This document shows positions 62,590 to 64,000 of a DNA stretch of 64,000 nucleotides, piece by piece. Under the pieces are notes generated by a model. That model saw only the letters and a list, made by a program, of their open reading frames with translations, was not told the origin of the DNA and searched no databases. Numbering within the stretch: position 1 is the first letter of the stretch; every line of letters begins with the position of its first letter. A program made the translations under genes and the position numbers. The DNA comes from UBA12077 sp964606845 (GTDB taxonomy: Bacteria > Bacteroidota > Bacteroidia > Bacteroidales > UBA12077): assembly GCA_964606845.1 (NCBI GenBank), contig CAZSIC010000003.1:10402-74401 (forward strand), in the 5' to 3' direction.

Positions 62590-64000
62590 TCAAAATCGTT
62601 GAAGCATACTCATTAATTTTGTTCGCCTTTTGTAATTCATCCTTATATCAGCAACAATCTTTTGTGACAATTTATTGTTAATCTGCTTTAGTTGACTAAT
62701 TGTTTCTGCAATATTCGAGTAATAACTTTCTCCTGTTCCAGCAAGATTAGTACTAATTCTATTAAGAAAATATTGTTCGGCTTCAGGCTTTAGGGCTTTT
62801 TTGTTTCTTTTGAAAAATGAAAAGATTGTACTATCATGAAACTTTCCTTTTTTAGATATTAAATCAATTGCTTCGCTTAGCCTCTTTTCTTTTTCAAGAT
62901 AACTAAGAAAGTCAGTTGAATTTTTATGTTTTAATATGTTCTCAAAAGCTTTAATGTCAACTTTATCAAAAGATTTTATTTTTAACAATATTTTCTCATC
63001 CGGATTATGGTTTATTGAAGCCATAGCTGCTTTGTGAAAATCTGATCCGGTTTTAACGCATAAGTCAAGGTATAGCTCTAAAATTTTATCGCTTACAAAA
63101 TGTTCCTGTCCCGATAAATATTTTTCTATTTTTTCGAATGCTTCTTTAAAACGGCTTTGAGATATTTGCAATTCAATTAAGGAGATAAAATGTTCCTGTT
63201 CAACACCCGAAATTTTATTCAGAATTGCCTCTTTTTCCTCGATACTAAGATTTCGTTCAATGATATCAAACAAATTTGATATTGCGGATTCTTGCATATT
63301 GCTAACATTCTCAATGATATAATTAGCTGCCAGCTTTGATTCTTCATCACTAAAACAAGAAATATAATATCCTGGTATATTTTCAAAAGTACTATAAGAC
63401 ATATGTTTCAATGTTTCATCCAGGTCAAGCAAAAATCCTATTTTTTCTTTAAAAGGTAATTGTTTTACATATGAGATAACATAATTATTAAATTCCTGAG
63501 ATTCAAAATAATCCTCTTCATAATAATTGTCAATATACAAATAGCCTTCATCAAAAGCATCGTTTACCTCCATCATGATTTTTAGGATTAACTTGCCAAT
63601 CATATCTGAAATTTGACTTTCAAGCCCTTTTAACTTGTTAAGTTGCCACATTAAAGATGCTTCCATGCCTGAAGGGTCAAATAGCAATTCATCATCATTA
63701 AAAAATCCTAAGAGATTTTTCTCTACCTTGTTAAAAATATCAATAGCGTTTTTCTTTCCGGTTTTACTATTTTGAACTTGAATAATATAATTTTCCGGAG
63801 CGAATTTCATTACCAGATTTATTAATTCGTCCTTTGAAAGTTGTTTTAGATGAGATACTAGAAAGTCATGGGAATCAGCTTTCGTTTTTTGTATAATCAT
63901 ACTTTCCGGAATATTCTTAACACCAACATCTACTATATTGAGTAATGTTGCAATGATATGTTTACATACATCATAATATTCGCAAGAACAGGTCGCCTGC
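62590..64000 (-). CDS. SWIM zinc-finger protein, 5' end beyond the window
   Basis: An open frame continues from an internal Met at 63900 to the window end without a stop, giving 469 visible residues. The first visible residues carry a SWIM motif, CxC-x5-CxH (CSCEYYDVCKH; ligand codons at 63988-63990, 63982-63984, 63964-63966 and 63958-63960), a zinc-binding DNA/protein-interaction fold. The remainder is helical and repeat-like, with leucine-rich turns (about every 35 residues) resembling TPR/HEAT solenoids. An annotation starting at 63900 would miss the SWIM domain. Coupled to the UPF0158 gene. Confidence 0.85.
   Translation of the reverse strand, partial: QATCSCEYYDVCKHIIATLLNIVDVGVKNIPESMIIQKTKADSHDFLVSHLKQLSKDELINLVMKFAPENYIIQVQNSKTGKKNAIDIFNKVEKNLLGFFNDDELLFDPSGMEASLMWQLNKLKGLESQISDMIGKLILKIMMEVNDAFDEGYLYIDNYYEEDYFESQEFNNYVISYVKQLPFKEKIGFLLDLDETLKHMSYSTFENIPGYYISCFSDEESKLAANYIIENVSNMQESAISNLFDIIERNLSIEEKEAILNKISGVEQEHFISLIELQISQSRFKEAFEKIEKYLSGQEHFVSDKILELYLDLCVKTGSDFHKAAMASINHNPDEKILLKIKSFDKVDIKAFENILKHKNSTDFLSYLEKEKRLSEAIDLISKKGKFHDSTIFSFFKRNKKALKPEAEQYFLNRISTNLAGTGESYYSNIAETISQLKQINNKLSQKIVADIRMNYKRRTKLMSMLQRF

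Noticed and set aside
1..64000. tRNA, rRNA or riboswitch genes
   Set aside because: Reading both strands by eye gave no cloverleaf with a TTCRA loop, no rRNA segment and no recognisable riboswitch core. A covariance-model scan would be decisive.

Overview
The window is AT-rich DNA from a member of the Bacteroidota. The evidence is the lineage-typical gene content (the complete Bat aerotolerance operon, a FecI-type sigma / FecR / STN-TonB receptor triad, a Fibrobacter-type major paralogous domain protein, PorT-like and LptD outer-membrane proteins), A-rich translation starts with few Shine-Dalgarno sites, and promoters that fit the Bacteroidota pattern TTTG / ~20 nt / TAnnTTTG. The aldehyde ferredoxin oxidoreductase and the molybdenum hydroxylase suggest a facultative or anaerobic, perhaps marine or sediment, relative of the Marinilabiliales/Bacteroidales. 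That placement is inference. No rRNA or tRNA gene was seen. A 100-base run of N (46216-46315) marks an assembly gap.

Layout. 1-790: ribosomal proteins S18 and L9. 800-6730: RidA, a glutamine amidotransferase, and an envelope block (LptD, divergent from an amidase and an MlaD-type MCE protein). 7066-8527: dnaA. 8771-18122: a molybdenum-hydroxylase block (XdhA-like and XdhB-like subunits, a fused membrane/THEP1-type NTPase, a MocA/MobA-like nucleotidyltransferase, and a YgfK-like multi-cofactor oxidoreductase). 18140-23040: the ABC-F factor EttA and an M1 peptidase with a probable beta-barrel tail. 23058-25958: a tungsten/molybdenum aldehyde oxidoreductase with a Tat-type 4x[4Fe-4S] partner and a small membrane protein. 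26323-35155: the nine-gene moxR-DUF58-bat operon. 35401-44467: outer-membrane, YceI, DUF2459, AbgT, saccharopine-dehydrogenase-like, FSMP and DUF2846 genes, with a MITE-like repeat and a decayed antiporter tail. 44497-50120: an HNH-type gene and an S9 peptidase in an island of dispersed palindromic repeats. 50121-57000: a membrane cyclase, two lipoproteins and the sigma/FecR/TonB-receptor triad. 57188-64000: an accessory region with a SMUG2-type glycosylase, a GIY-YIG nuclease bracketed by matched hairpins, a split HipBST toxin-antitoxin system with three operators, uncharacterised genes, a UPF0158 protein and a SWIM zinc-finger protein cut by the window end.

How the parts work together. The molybdenum block combines an enzyme whose purine-hydroxylase residues are intact, a probable cofactor nucleotidyltransferase, a membrane NTPase and YgfK, which is linked to purine and molybdenum-hydroxylase loci in enterobacteria. 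This suggests anaerobic purine or N-heterocycle metabolism. The HipBST operon has a clear autoregulatory region. The least explained items are the GIY-YIG gene whose stop codon lies inside a flanking hairpin, the fused membrane/NTPase protein, and the two repeat families around the S9 peptidase.
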